Positions 49,981 to 58,065 of a stretch of DNA of 64,000 bases are shown in pieces. A program made the position numbers and the translations under genes. The DNA is taken from NCBI RefSeq assembly GCF_000519205.1, contig NZ_JAFB01000024.1:1-64000 (forward strand), given 5' to 3'. The stretch is from Amycolatopsis taiwanensis DSM 45107. GTDB lineage: Bacteria > Actinomycetota > Actinomycetes > Mycobacteriales > Pseudonocardiaceae. The notes beneath the pieces are model-generated. The model saw only the letters and a list, made by a program, of their open reading frames with translations. It had not been told where the DNA came from and ran no database searches. Positions within the stretch are counted from its first letter, which is position 1. Every line of letters starts with the position of its first letter.

Positions 49981-51360
49981 ATGCGAAGTGGTGGCGACCA
50001 GGTCGCGCAGCACGATATTGAACCGGCTCGGGCCGCCGGACGGCCGGCCCGCTTGAGCCGGGATCAGCGGCGGGTGGTGCATGCCGCCACGATCGGTTTC
50101 TTCGTCGATGTCGTCGACATCTACCTGCCCACGGTCGTGCTCGCGCCGGCGATGGCGTACTTCCAGCCGCCGGGCTCGGCGGTGGCGACGAGCACCACGA
50201 TGTTCTATGTGGTCTTCGCGGTGACCCTGCTGGCCCGTCCGGTGGGCTCGGTGATCTTCGGTCACATCGCCGACTCGGTGGGACGCCGCGCCGCCACCAC
50301 GATCGCGATCCCCGGGGTCGCCGTCTGCACGCTGCTCACCGCGGCATTGCCGGGCTACGCCGCCTGGGGCATCGGCGCCTACGTGCTGCTGACCGTCATC
50401 CGGTTCGTCGGCGGGATCTTCATGGGCGGCGCCACCGCCGGGCTGACCCCGCTGGCCATGGAGGTGACCCCGAAACCGATGCGGGGCCTGGTCGGCGGCT
50501 ACACCAACATCGGCTACCCGCTCGGCGCCGCGACCATCTCCCTGGTGACCACGGTGATGTTGAAGCTGGTGCCCGCGCACGGGGCGGGCTCGCCCTATGT
50601 GGAGTGGGGTTGGCGCATCCCGTTCATCTTCGGCGGCCTGCTCGCGCTGGCCTATGTGGTCTATTTCCGCCGGGTGGTCGGCGAATCACCGTTGTGGCAG
50701 GGCGCGTCCACCGGCTCCGGGCCCAAGCGACGGCCGCTGGCCGAGCTGATGCGCGGGCGCAACCGCCGGTCGCTGCTGCAGGTGCTGTTGCTGATGACCG
50801 GCATCTGGATGGGCTTTCACGCCATCACCTCCGCGGTCTCCGGCGTCCTGGTGACCTATTTGGATCGTCCCGCATCGACCGTGACCTCTTCGTTGATGAT
50901 CGCCAACGTGGTGCTGGCCGCGTGCTACTTCGGCTACGCGGTGCTCGGGCAGCGCATCGGCCGGCGGCGGCTGCTGATCGGCGGGGGAGTCTCGGTGGCC
51001 ACCCTGGGCGCCGGGCTTTACGCGATCGCACTGGCCAACGCCGACCATGGTGGCTCACTGGCCATCACGATGGTGCTGGTGGGCGTGTGCATGGTTTTGG
51101 CCACCGGCCTGTTCCCGGTCGTCTGCACCTACATCACGGAGCGGTTCCCGACCGAGGTCCGCTCGACCGGTTGGGCGGTCGGCTACCAGGTGGCGGTGAT
51201 CCTGCCCTCGCTCTACAGCTTCTACATGCTCGGCCTGGGCAACCTGATGCCCTACGTCTACACGCCGGTGGTGCTGGTAGTGATCGGCGGTGTGATCGTC
51301 GCCATCGGCGCTTGGCTCGGGCCGGAGACCCGTGACATCGACCTGGAGGAAGTCCGTTGA
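49981..51360 (+). CDS. MHS-like MFS transporter
   Basis: 459 aa. Helix 1 has TIGFFVDVVDIYLPTVVLAP. RPVGSVIFGHIADSVGRRAA (loop 2-3) and IRFVGGIFMGGATAGLTPLA (helix 4) show the MHS layout, and ERFPTEVRSTGWAVGYQVAV lies near helix 11. It likely imports the compound handled by the amidase, whose TTG start overlaps this stop codon (TTGA). The first 25 residues are a variable cytoplasmic tail, so the true start could be slightly downstream. Confidence 0.85.
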   Translation: MRSGGDQVAQHDIEPARAAGRPARLSRDQRRVVHAATIGFFVDVVDIYLPTVVLAPAMAYFQPPGSAVATSTTMFYVVFAVTLLARPVGSVIFGHIADSVGRRAATTIAIPGVAVCTLLTAALPGYAAWGIGAYVLLTVIRFVGGIFMGGATAGLTPLAMEVTPKPMRGLVGGYTNIGYPLGAATISLVTTVMLKLVPAHGAGSPYVEWGWRIPFIFGGLLALAYVVYFRRVVGESPLWQGASTGSGPKRRPLAELMRGRNRRSLLQVLLLMTGIWMGFHAITSAVSGVLVTYLDRPASTVTSSLMIANVVLAACYFGYAVLGQRIGRRRLLIGGGVSVATLGAGLYAIALANADHGGSLAITMVLVGVCMVLATGLFPVVCTYITERFPTEVRSTGWAVGYQVAVILPSLYSFYMLGLGNLMPYVYTPVVLVVIGGVIVAIGAWLGPETRDIDLEEVR

Positions 51361-52745
51361 CCGAGCTGTGGCGTCTGCCGGCGGAGCGAATCGCGGCACT
51401 GGTCCGCGGGCGGGAGGTAAGCGCCGGCGAGGTGCTCCAGGCGCATCTGGAGCGGATCGAACAGGTGGACCCGCTGGTCAACGCGCTGCCGGTGCGCCTG
51501 ACCGAGCAGGCACGGGCCGAGGCCGCGGCGCTGGATTCCGGACAGGGCAACGGAAACGGCGCACTGGCCGGGGTCCCGATCGCGATAAAGATCAATACCG
51601 CGGTGGCCGGGGTACCGAACAGCAACGGCTGTCCGGGGCTGGCGACCACCCCGGCGGCCGCGGATTCCTGGGTGGTGGCGGCGTTGCGGCGGCAGGGCGC
51701 GATCGTCGTCGCGCTGGCCAACGCGCCCGAGTTCTCCCTGCGCTGGCATACCGACAACCCGCTGCACGGCGCGACCGCCAACCCGTGTGCCCCGGGCCGG
51801 GTGGCCGGTGGTTCCAGCGGCGGTTCGGCGGCCGCCGTCGCCACCGGCATGCTTCCGCTGGCACACGGCAACGATCAAGGTGGCTCATTGCGGCACCCGG
51901 CGTCGTGCTGCGGCGTGGTGGCCATCCGGCCGACCGTCGGCCTCACTCCGCCGGAGGGCATCAGCGGCAGCTACGGGTCGCGGCTGTTCGGCGTCGAGGG
52001 CGTGCTTTCCCGCTCTGTCGCGGACAACTGGCTCGGGTTGTCCGCGATCCTGGCCGGCCGGCCGGACCGGTTCCCGGCGCCGCCACCGCTGCCATCCGGC
52101 CTCGAAGGCCGGCGAATCGGTGTGGTCACCCGACCCGGCGGCGAGGTCGATCCCGAGGTCAGGGCCGCGGTGGAGCGGGCCGCGTCGATCCTGGCCGATG
52201 CCGGGGCGCGCGTCGAATTCGTCGACCCGCCCGGAATCCGTGACCTCGAACAGGTCCGCGGCACGGTGGTCTATGCCGAGACGCAGGCTCGCTGGCACGC
52301 CAACCGGGCGCTCGGGGACGAGCAGACGACGTTGCGATCACTGTCCTATATGGAGAGTTACTTCCCGGCGGTCGACCTCTCCGGCTACTTGGCGGCGCTG
52401 AACCGGCTCACCGAACTGACCGCGCGTTGGCACGAGTTCGCCGCGGGCTTCGATGCCATCGTCGGTCCGGTGGCCACCGAGCCGCCGTTCGAGATCGGAA
52501 TGGACACCGGCGACGTCGAGCGCGCCCACCAGGTGATCGACTCGATGCGGTTCGTCACCGCGATGTCGGCGGTGGGCAGCCCGGTGGCGGTGGTGCCGGT
52601 GAGCACCGGCAGCAGCGGCCCGCTCGGGGTGCAGATCGTCGCCCCGCCCTGGCACGAGCGGCGCTGTGTCGAACTGGCGGGCCTCATCGAAGCCGCCGTC
52701 GGCGTCAGCGAGCCGGTGGACCCGGCCGGGATCGGCGTACGGTAA
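51357..52745 (+). CDS. Amidase-signature hydrolase
   Basis: 462 aa. The Ser-cisSer-Lys triad is visible: Lys in GVPIAIKINTAV (about 79), cis-Ser in GGSSGGSAAAVATGM (about 147) and nucleophile Ser in DQGGSLRHPASCCG (about 171). It cleaves a C-N bond in an amide. TTG 51357 is translationally coupled to the transporter stop, a transporter-hydrolase pair for an imported amide. The family's usual GxDxGGSIRxPA is nearly intact. Confidence 0.88.
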   Translation: MTELWRLPAERIAALVRGREVSAGEVLQAHLERIEQVDPLVNALPVRLTEQARAEAAALDSGQGNGNGALAGVPIAIKINTAVAGVPNSNGCPGLATTPAAADSWVVAALRRQGAIVVALANAPEFSLRWHTDNPLHGATANPCAPGRVAGGSSGGSAAAVATGMLPLAHGNDQGGSLRHPASCCGVVAIRPTVGLTPPEGISGSYGSRLFGVEGVLSRSVADNWLGLSAILAGRPDRFPAPPPLPSGLEGRRIGVVTRPGGEVDPEVRAAVERAASILADAGARVEFVDPPGIRDLEQVRGTVVYAETQARWHANRALGDEQTTLRSLSYMESYFPAVDLSGYLAALNRLTELTARWHEFAAGFDAIVGPVATEPPFEIGMDTGDVERAHQVIDSMRFVTAMSAVGSPVAVVPVSTGSSGPLGVQIVAPPWHERRCVELAGLIEAAVGVSEPVDPAGIGVR

Positions 52746-53005
52746 GGGACGCGCCGACGATCGAGGCACTGCCCGCGCCGAAAACGCCCAGTCCCTGCGT
52801 GGGTGCGCCGATCGAGGCGAAATGCGCGGCCGTCATGCCCAGGGTGCGACCGCGCCAAGCCGGCGAACAGGCCCAGAGCCCGCAGGACGAGGTCGGCCCG
52901 GTCCATCAGACGATCGTGTCGCTCGGTGCGCTCGACGCCCGCCATGACGCGGTCGAAGGTACCCGGGCTTACCCGGTCCCACTGCTCCGCCTGTTCCGCA
53001 GCCGG
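52740..53005 (-). pseudogene. Possible frameshifted DUF2335-like membrane protein
   Basis: A minus-strand frame reads LPAAEQAEQWDRVSPGTFDR, VMAGVERTERHDRLMDRADL, VLRALGLFAGLA (53002 to about 52850). It then shifts frame to HFASIGAPTQGLGVFGAGSA, SIVGASLTV. The first part resembles the helical-then-hydrophobic start of DUF2335 proteins. It overlaps the 3' end of the cupin gene and reaches the amidase stop. Either a shifted remnant or a chance frame; similarity was judged by eye only. Confidence 0.35.
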
Positions 53006-53556
53006 CAGGTCGGCCCATCGCCGGTGAGCCACCGGTCTGCGTAGCCGGTTACCCGCGCGAGCGCGGCTAGTCCGCCGAGCACGAATCGCTGCAGAATGGC
53101 AGGTATTCCGGCGAGGTAGCCGTCCTGGTATTTCCACAGCAGCGCGACCGCCAGGGGATTGCGGGGCATCCGGTTACGGGTCGTCTTGCCCGCCAGGTCG
53201 AGCCGATGCCACAACTGGAACATCTCCCAGTGTCGCAGCGGTGGGCGGATTTCGTGCCGTAGCACCACGTCCGGCGAGTCCGTGTGGAACTGGTGAACCT
53301 GCCCGGCCTTGGCGGCGACGGTGTCGCCGGGACCGGCGTCGATGTCCTTTCCGGCGACGCGGAAGCGCACGCGGCCTTCCTGGACGGTCCACTGTTCGGT
53401 GAGCACGGGGTGCCAGTGCGGACCGGCCTGACGCTGTGGCCGGGGAATCCGGTGTTCCAGACGCAGGTAGGGACCGTCGCCGTCGGTGCCTTCGGCCAGC
53501 CGCGTGATGCGGTGGCCGTTGCGGAAAATCAATGCGTCCACGTCCACTCCTTGCAC
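52969..53556 (-). CDS. Cupin-domain protein
   Basis: 195 aa. The N-terminal cupin fold has motif 1-like GPHWHPVLTEQWTVQEGRVR and motif 2-like PGDTVAAKAGQVHQFHTDSP. A hydrophobic C-terminal part (AGIPAILQRFVLGGLAALAR) may contact the membrane. The last 20 residues overlap the doubtful DUF2335-like frame, so the C-terminus may be altered. It is divergent from a MarR gene across a 38-bp gap with a palindrome and is the probable target of that repressor. The ligand is unknown. Confidence 0.75.
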   Translation of the reverse strand: MQGVDVDALIFRNGHRITRLAEGTDGDGPYLRLEHRIPRPQRQAGPHWHPVLTEQWTVQEGRVRFRVAGKDIDAGPGDTVAAKAGQVHQFHTDSPDVVLRHEIRPPLRHWEMFQLWHRLDLAGKTTRNRMPRNPLAVALLWKYQDGYLAGIPAILQRFVLGGLAALARVTGYADRWLTGDGPTCRLRNRRSSGTG

Positions 53557-53560
53557 AGGT

Positions 53561-53583
53561 TACCTTCCTAAGAAGCTAAGGTA
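53561..53583. promoter_or_regulatory. MarR operator candidate
   Basis: TACCTT (53561-53566) and AAGGTA (53578-53583) form an inverted repeat around an 11-bp AT-rich centre in the 38-bp gap between the divergent cupin and marR starts. Confidence 0.55.
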
Positions 53584-53594
53584 GCCTTTGCTTT

Positions 53595-54020
53595 GTGTCA
53601 ACTGAGAACCGGGACGCGAGCCTGCTCAAGTTGCTCGTGCTGGCTACCCGCGCGGTCGAGCGCCGGGTGCAGGAACGGCTGTCGCCCAGTGATTTGCGAC
53701 CTGCGCACTTCGCGGTCTTCCGGTACCTCGACCCGGCCGGGTCGAAGGTGACGGCGCTTGCCGAGGCGGCCGGGATGACCCAGCAGTCGATGGGGGAACT
53801 GGTCACGCACCTCGAACAGCACGGCTACGTCGAGCGGCGGGTGGACCCACGGGACCGCCGGGTACGCCTGGTCGTGGCGACCGCGCGCGGCCGCCGGGTC
53901 CTGGTCGAAGCCGCCTCCGCCATCGCCGGAATCGAACGTGACCTCGCCCTACGGCTCGGTGACAAGGGGCTGGCCGAGTTGCGGCGTTTGCTCGGCGATG
54001 CGCTGGACACGCTCGCTTGA
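53595..54020 (+). CDS. MarR-family transcriptional regulator
   Basis: 141 aa from GTG 53595. The winged helix reads LRPAHFAVFRYLDPAGSKVT, then LAEAAGMTQQSMGELVTHLE and the wing ERRVDPRDRRVRLVVATARG. It probably represses itself and the divergent cupin gene through the palindrome at 53561-53583. No redox Cys pair is evident in the DNA-binding domain, so a small-molecule effector is likely. Confidence 0.87.
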   Translation: MSTENRDASLLKLLVLATRAVERRVQERLSPSDLRPAHFAVFRYLDPAGSKVTALAEAAGMTQQSMGELVTHLEQHGYVERRVDPRDRRVRLVVATARGRRVLVEAASAIAGIERDLALRLGDKGLAELRRLLGDALDTLA

Positions 54021-54134
54021 TCAGCTGATTCGCCTGAGGAGTCCACAAAGGAACCTCGCGCCGACGCCGACGACCGCCCCTCCTGGCCCGATCAGACGGC
54101 GGATTCGCGCAGCGCGGTGGGTGCCGTGGGTTTC

Positions 54135-55199
54135 TCAGCTTCTGGCTGTGGTTCTCGAGTTCTGGCGCTGGTAGGCCTCGTGCCGCTCGGTCAGGGCCTG
54201 CCAGAGCAGGTTCAGCGGGTGGTCGCCGGCGTAGGAGGCGCGTTCGCCGCGCCGGGCGAACGCGCCCGCGAGTATCCGCAGGCCGGGCTGGAGATCGCTG
54301 ATCAGCTTGACCGTGCGCAGGCTGGACGTCGAGGGCATGCGCCCCTCCGCGACGGCCTCGCCGATTCCCTCGACCACCAGCATGCAGCCGCGGACCAGGC
54401 CGTAATGCAGCAGTTCGAACCCATACTGCGCGCTGTCGATCTCGGCGACGATGTCGAGGCGGTTGCGGTAGTCGTTGCCGAACCAGCGGCGCACGAACTC
54501 GGTGATCAGCCCGCCCACCGGCATCACCAGCGGCAGCGCGGCCAGCTCCGTTCCGGCCACGGGGCCGGGAAGCTGGTCGTGCGGCAGGTTGGTGACCAGA
54601 GAGAGGTCGCTCCGCCGCCATTCGAGCACGTCCAGACCGGACAGCGCGGAGTCGGCGCCGGTCGTGGTCACCACGCTGCCGCAGACCAGGTCGACCTGCC
54701 CGCTGGCCAGCTTGTCCAGCAGTTCGTGCGTGCGGACGTGCACGACCTTGAGGTCGATCCCACGGTTGGCGAACTCCGTCCGCACGCGTTCGCTGGCTTC
54801 GGACAGGTAGCCGAGGGTGTAGCGGGTGGTGCCGACGGTGAGCGTCCCGCCCAGCCGCCGGCGGCGCTCGTGGATCTCGTCCAGCCAGGTGCCGAGCGTG
54901 TTGCGGGCGGTGTGTACCAGTGCTTCCCCGGTGTCGGTGAACAGCACCGTCATGCCCCGGCCGCGCTTGTGCACCAAGGGTTCGCCGCAGAGTTCACCGA
55001 AGTTGCGGTTCAGCGTGTCGAGCTGTTTCTGCACGCTGGACTGCTCACGCCCGAGCATTCTCGCCGCGCCGAGCGCGGTGCCGGTCTCGTGCACGGCGAG
55101 GAGGGTGCGCAGGCGGGACAGACTTTTGGTGGCCTGTGGTTTGAACGGGCCGGCGGTGGACACGAGGTTCGGCACCTTCCTGGTGATCGCGGACCGCAC
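54135..55199 (-). CDS. LysR-type regulator with a divergent effector domain
   Basis: 354 aa if started at 55199; a start at about 55172 (GTG) is also possible. The HTH LLAVHETGTALGAARMLGRE, then QSSVQKQLDTLNRNFGELCG is LysR-like but atypical in sequence. The substrate-binding domain follows (LTVGTTRYTLGYLSEASERV, VDLVCGSVVTTTGADSALSG). It lies 19 nt downstream of a membrane-protein gene on the same strand. Its targets may be that gene or the divergent hydrolase. Confidence 0.75.
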   Translation of the reverse strand: MRSAITRKVPNLVSTAGPFKPQATKSLSRLRTLLAVHETGTALGAARMLGREQSSVQKQLDTLNRNFGELCGEPLVHKRGRGMTVLFTDTGEALVHTARNTLGTWLDEIHERRRRLGGTLTVGTTRYTLGYLSEASERVRTEFANRGIDLKVVHVRTHELLDKLASGQVDLVCGSVVTTTGADSALSGLDVLEWRRSDLSLVTNLPHDQLPGPVAGTELAALPLVMPVGGLITEFVRRWFGNDYRNRLDIVAEIDSAQYGFELLHYGLVRGCMLVVEGIGEAVAEGRMPSTSSLRTVKLISDLQPGLRILAGAFARRGERASYAGDHPLNLLWQALTERHEAYQRQNSRTTARS

Positions 55200-55218
55200 A
55201 GACTGTACGTCACCTCGA

Positions 55219-55635
55219 TCATGTTCCCTCGTGTGCGCGCCGTGCCCGGATGACGGCGCCGGCGATCACACCGAACGCGAGGTGGTCGGCCACCTGGGGC
55301 CCGGCGGCGAGCTCGCGCACCAGCCTCGTGCGCCGGCCGGGCAGGCGCAGGTCGAGGGCCGCGATGGCGAGCCCGGCGACCGCGCCCGACAGCACGGTCG
55401 CCCGCCGGGGCAGCACGGCGGACAGCACCAGCCCCCAGGCGGCCGAGATGCCGAAGTGCACCGGCACCGCCGCCGCCAGCAGCCGGCTCGCGCGCACCTC
55501 GTCCGGCAGGAGCAGCGCCCCGGCGGCCCGGCTGGCGGCAAGGGGGTCCCGCCGCGTGAGCAAGGCGTGCACGGTCGACGGGGCGCCGCTGAGCACCCCG
55601 GCGACGAGACCGGCCCGGATTCCGGTGCGAACCAC
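55219..55635 (-). CDS. Small hydrophobic membrane protein
   Basis: 138 aa from GTG 55635. Three to four hydrophobic segments (GIRAGLVAGVLSGAPSTVHA, VPVHFGISAAWGLVLSAVL, TVLSGAVAGLAIAALDLRL, HLAFGVIAGAVI) and no charged catalytic motif. It resembles uncharacterised actinobacterial integral membrane proteins. It is followed after 19 nt by the LysR gene and is probably co-transcribed with it. Confidence 0.6.
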   Translation of the reverse strand: MVRTGIRAGLVAGVLSGAPSTVHALLTRRDPLAASRAAGALLLPDEVRASRLLAAAVPVHFGISAAWGLVLSAVLPRRATVLSGAVAGLAIAALDLRLPGRRTRLVRELAAGPQVADHLAFGVIAGAVIRARRAHEGT

Positions 55636-55789
55636 AGTGCCATCATGCCAGCGCCACCGGCCGGAGAACGGGCCGAATACGGGAGCGGCCGATATTCGGA
55701 GGGCTCGAGATGTGGCGTCCGGACACATAGGCACGCCGAGATGCCCCGGATATCATCCTCCATCCGGCGTAACTGTGTGGAGGATCATC

Positions 55790-56833
55790 GTGACCGTCCT
55801 GGTGCCCGGCGTGACAGCACGCCGGATCGATACCCACCGGCTGACCCTGAACGTGCTGGAGGTCGAAGGTCGTACCGGCACCCCGGTGCTGTTCGTTCAC
55901 GGCAACGTGTCGTCGAGCCTGTTCTGGCAGACGACGATGCTCGCGCTGCCGGAGCGATTCCGGCCGCTGGCCGTGGATCTGCGGGGGTTCGGCGACACCG
56001 ACCCGGAGCCGGTGGACGCCACTCGCGGGCTGTCCGATTACGCCGACGACGTCGCCGCACTGGTATCCGCTATGGATCTCGCCCCGGTCCACCTGGTGGG
56101 CTGGAGTATGGGCGGCGGTGTGGTGCTGCAGTACCTGCTCGACAAGCCGGCGGCGATCGCGTCGTTGACGCTGGTGAACCCGGTGTCGCCGTACGGCTTC
56201 GGTGGCACCCGTGGGATCGACGGCGAACTGTGCCACCCGGCCGGCGCGGGTTCGGGCGCCGGATCCGCGAACCCGGAGTTCGTCCAGCGGCTGGCGGCCG
56301 GCGACACCGGTGACGACTCCCCGCTGTCGCCGCGTCAGGTGTTGCTCGCGCACTACGTCAAGCCACCCTGCGTGCCGGAACATCTGGACCTGCTGGTCGA
56401 CTCCATGTTGTCCACACGCACGGGAGACGACCACTACCCGGGTACCGTCACCACCACCGACGCCTGGCCCGGCACCGTCCCCGGGGCTCGCGGGGTGCTG
56501 AACAGCATGTCTCCCACCAACTTCCGGATCGCCGACCTGTCCACTGTGGATCCCAAGCCGCCGGTGCTCTGGGTGCGTGGCACCGAGGACGTGATCGTGT
56601 CGGACACCTCGCTGCACGACTTGGCGTATCTGGGGTCGATCGGTGCGGTACCGGGGTGGCCGGGCGCGGAGACCTTTCCGCCCCAACCCATGATCGCGCA
56701 GACCCGTGCCGTGCTCGGTACGTACGGCAACTATCGCGAGGTGGCGATTCCGGACTCGGGTCACGGGCCGCATCTCGACCAGCCGGACGCCTTCCGCAAG
56801 GCACTTGTCGACCACCTCACGGCGGCCGGGTGA
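55790..56833 (+). CDS. Alpha/beta hydrolase
   Basis: 347 aa from GTG 55790 (GGAGGATC upstream). VLFVHGNVSSSLFWQTTMLA carries the oxyanion-hole HG. The nucleophile elbow is GWSMGGG (Ser near residue 104), the acid likely Asp in VRGTEDVIVSD (about 270), and the base His in PDSGHGPHLDQPDAF (about 325). An inserted lid region of about 100 residues (140-240) makes it longer than a minimal hydrolase. The substrate is unknown. It ends just before a 21-bp tandem repeat. Confidence 0.85.
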   Translation: MTVLVPGVTARRIDTHRLTLNVLEVEGRTGTPVLFVHGNVSSSLFWQTTMLALPERFRPLAVDLRGFGDTDPEPVDATRGLSDYADDVAALVSAMDLAPVHLVGWSMGGGVVLQYLLDKPAAIASLTLVNPVSPYGFGGTRGIDGELCHPAGAGSGAGSANPEFVQRLAAGDTGDDSPLSPRQVLLAHYVKPPCVPEHLDLLVDSMLSTRTGDDHYPGTVTTTDAWPGTVPGARGVLNSMSPTNFRIADLSTVDPKPPVLWVRGTEDVIVSDTSLHDLAYLGSIGAVPGWPGAETFPPQPMIAQTRAVLGTYGNYREVAIPDSGHGPHLDQPDAFRKALVDHLTAAG

Positions 56834-56846
56834 ACCGGTAACTCAG

Positions 56847-57045
56847 CCGTCTGAATCGGGCGTCGTCCTGAATCGGGATCTCGTCGTCCTGAATCGGGAA
56901 CTCGGACGCCTGAACCCGGAACTCGGCGGCCTGAACTCGGAAGTCGGACGCCCGAACCCGGAATTTGTCGGTCTGAATCCGGAACTCGCGGGCCTGGAGC
57001 GGGAACTCGCCGTCCTGAATCCGGAACTCGGCGGCCTGGGGCGGG
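56847..57045. repeat. 21-bp tandem repeat, about nine units
   Basis: The core CTGAA-C/T-C recurs at 56851, 56868, 56889, 56910, 56931, 56952, 56973, 56994, 57015 and 57036: one 17-bp step, then eight exact 21-bp steps. The consensus unit is about CTGAAYCCGGAACTCGGCGGC. It lies between the convergent hydrolase and iolG genes. No frame is closed by the repeat: the plus frame gives heptads like LNPELGG, the minus frame EFRVQAS. No Shine-Dalgarno and start fits either frame. Confidence 0.85.
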
Positions 57046-57057
57046 GACACGCCGGGG

Positions 57058-58065
57058 TCAGGTTGCGTAGAACGCGGGGCGGTCCGGTCGCGCCAGGGTG
57101 ACGACCCGGCCGGTGTGCCGGGCCTCGGTGGTTGCATCGCTGATCAGCGCGGTCGCGTAGCCGTCCCAGGCGCTCGGCCCGCACAGCCGCCCGTCGGCGA
57201 TCGACGCGACCCACTCCGTGAACTCGCGATCGAAGGCCGCGGTGAAACGTTGCTGCCAGTCCTGGAGCACGCCGGTGCGCAGCTGGCCGGCGCTGCGTAG
57301 CCACACGTCGGCCGGATCGGGCAGCCGGACGGTGCCGGTCTCGCCGACGGTCTCACACTGGATGTCGTAGCCGTACTGGCAGTTGACGAACACCTCGAGG
57401 TCGATCCGCACGCCGCCGCTGGTCTCGAACAGCATGACCTGCGGGTCCTGCAGGTGTCCGAACCGGTTGGCCGTCCGGCGTGGCGTGATGACCTGGGTCG
57501 AGACGATGTCGTCGTCGAGCAGCCAGCGGATGATGTCGATCTCGTGGACCGCGGTGTCCTGCACGGCCATGTCCGAGTGGTAGGTCTGGGGTACCGACTG
57601 GTTTCGGTGCACGCAGTGCATGAGCAGCGGCGCGCCGATCTCCCCACTGTCGATGACCCGCTTCATGGCCCGGTAGCCGGCGTCGTAGCGGCGCATGAAG
57701 CCGACCTGCACGAGCCGCCGGCCGAACGCCTGCTCGGCCTCGACGATGCGCAGGCCGTCCTCGGCGGCCGTCGCCAGCGGCTTCTCGCAGAACACGGGCT
57801 TGCCGGCCGCGATCGCGGCCAGCACGTACTCGGCGTGCGTCGGGCCCCACGACGTGACCACGACCGCGTCGACGAGCGGATCGTTGATCACGTCGTGCCC
57901 GGTCGGCAGCACGCGGGCGTCGATCGTGGACGCGATCTCCTTCGCGCGCTCGACGTCGATGTCGGTCACCGCCACCACCTGAGCGCCGGTCACCACGTCG
58001 GTGATGCGCCGGATGTGGTCGCGGCCGATCATGCCGGTACCGATCACTCCAATGTGGATTGTCAT
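57058..58065 (-). CDS. iolG: myo-Inositol 2-dehydrogenase (Gfo/Idh/MocA)
   Basis: 335 aa. The NAD-binding start IGVIGTGMIGRDHIRRITDV is followed by the signature CEKPLATAAEDGLRIVEAEQ and catalytic-type DTAVHEIDIIRWLLDDD (Asp/His). It oxidises myo-inositol to scyllo-inosose, the first pathway step. ATG 58065 overlaps the stop of the upstream iolE-like gene by 4 nt. It is the last gene of the leftward iol operon, next to the tandem repeat. Close relatives act on other cyclitols, so scyllo-inositol activity cannot be excluded. Confidence 0.88.
   Translation of the reverse strand: MTIHIGVIGTGMIGRDHIRRITDVVTGAQVVAVTDIDVERAKEIASTIDARVLPTGHDVINDPLVDAVVVTSWGPTHAEYVLAAIAAGKPVFCEKPLATAAEDGLRIVEAEQAFGRRLVQVGFMRRYDAGYRAMKRVIDSGEIGAPLLMHCVHRNQSVPQTYHSDMAVQDTAVHEIDIIRWLLDDDIVSTQVITPRRTANRFGHLQDPQVMLFETSGGVRIDLEVFVNCQYGYDIQCETVGETGTVRLPDPADVWLRSAGQLRTGVLQDWQQRFTAAFDREFTEWVASIADGRLCGPSAWDGYATALISDATTEARHTGRVVTLARPDRPAFYAT

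Noticed and set aside
49981-52745. Biosynthetic gene cluster
   Set aside because: No synthase, carrier protein or RiPP enzyme; transporter plus amidase is a catabolic pair.
56847-57045. CRISPR array
   Set aside because: Units are contiguous 21-mers without unique spacers, and no cas genes are near.
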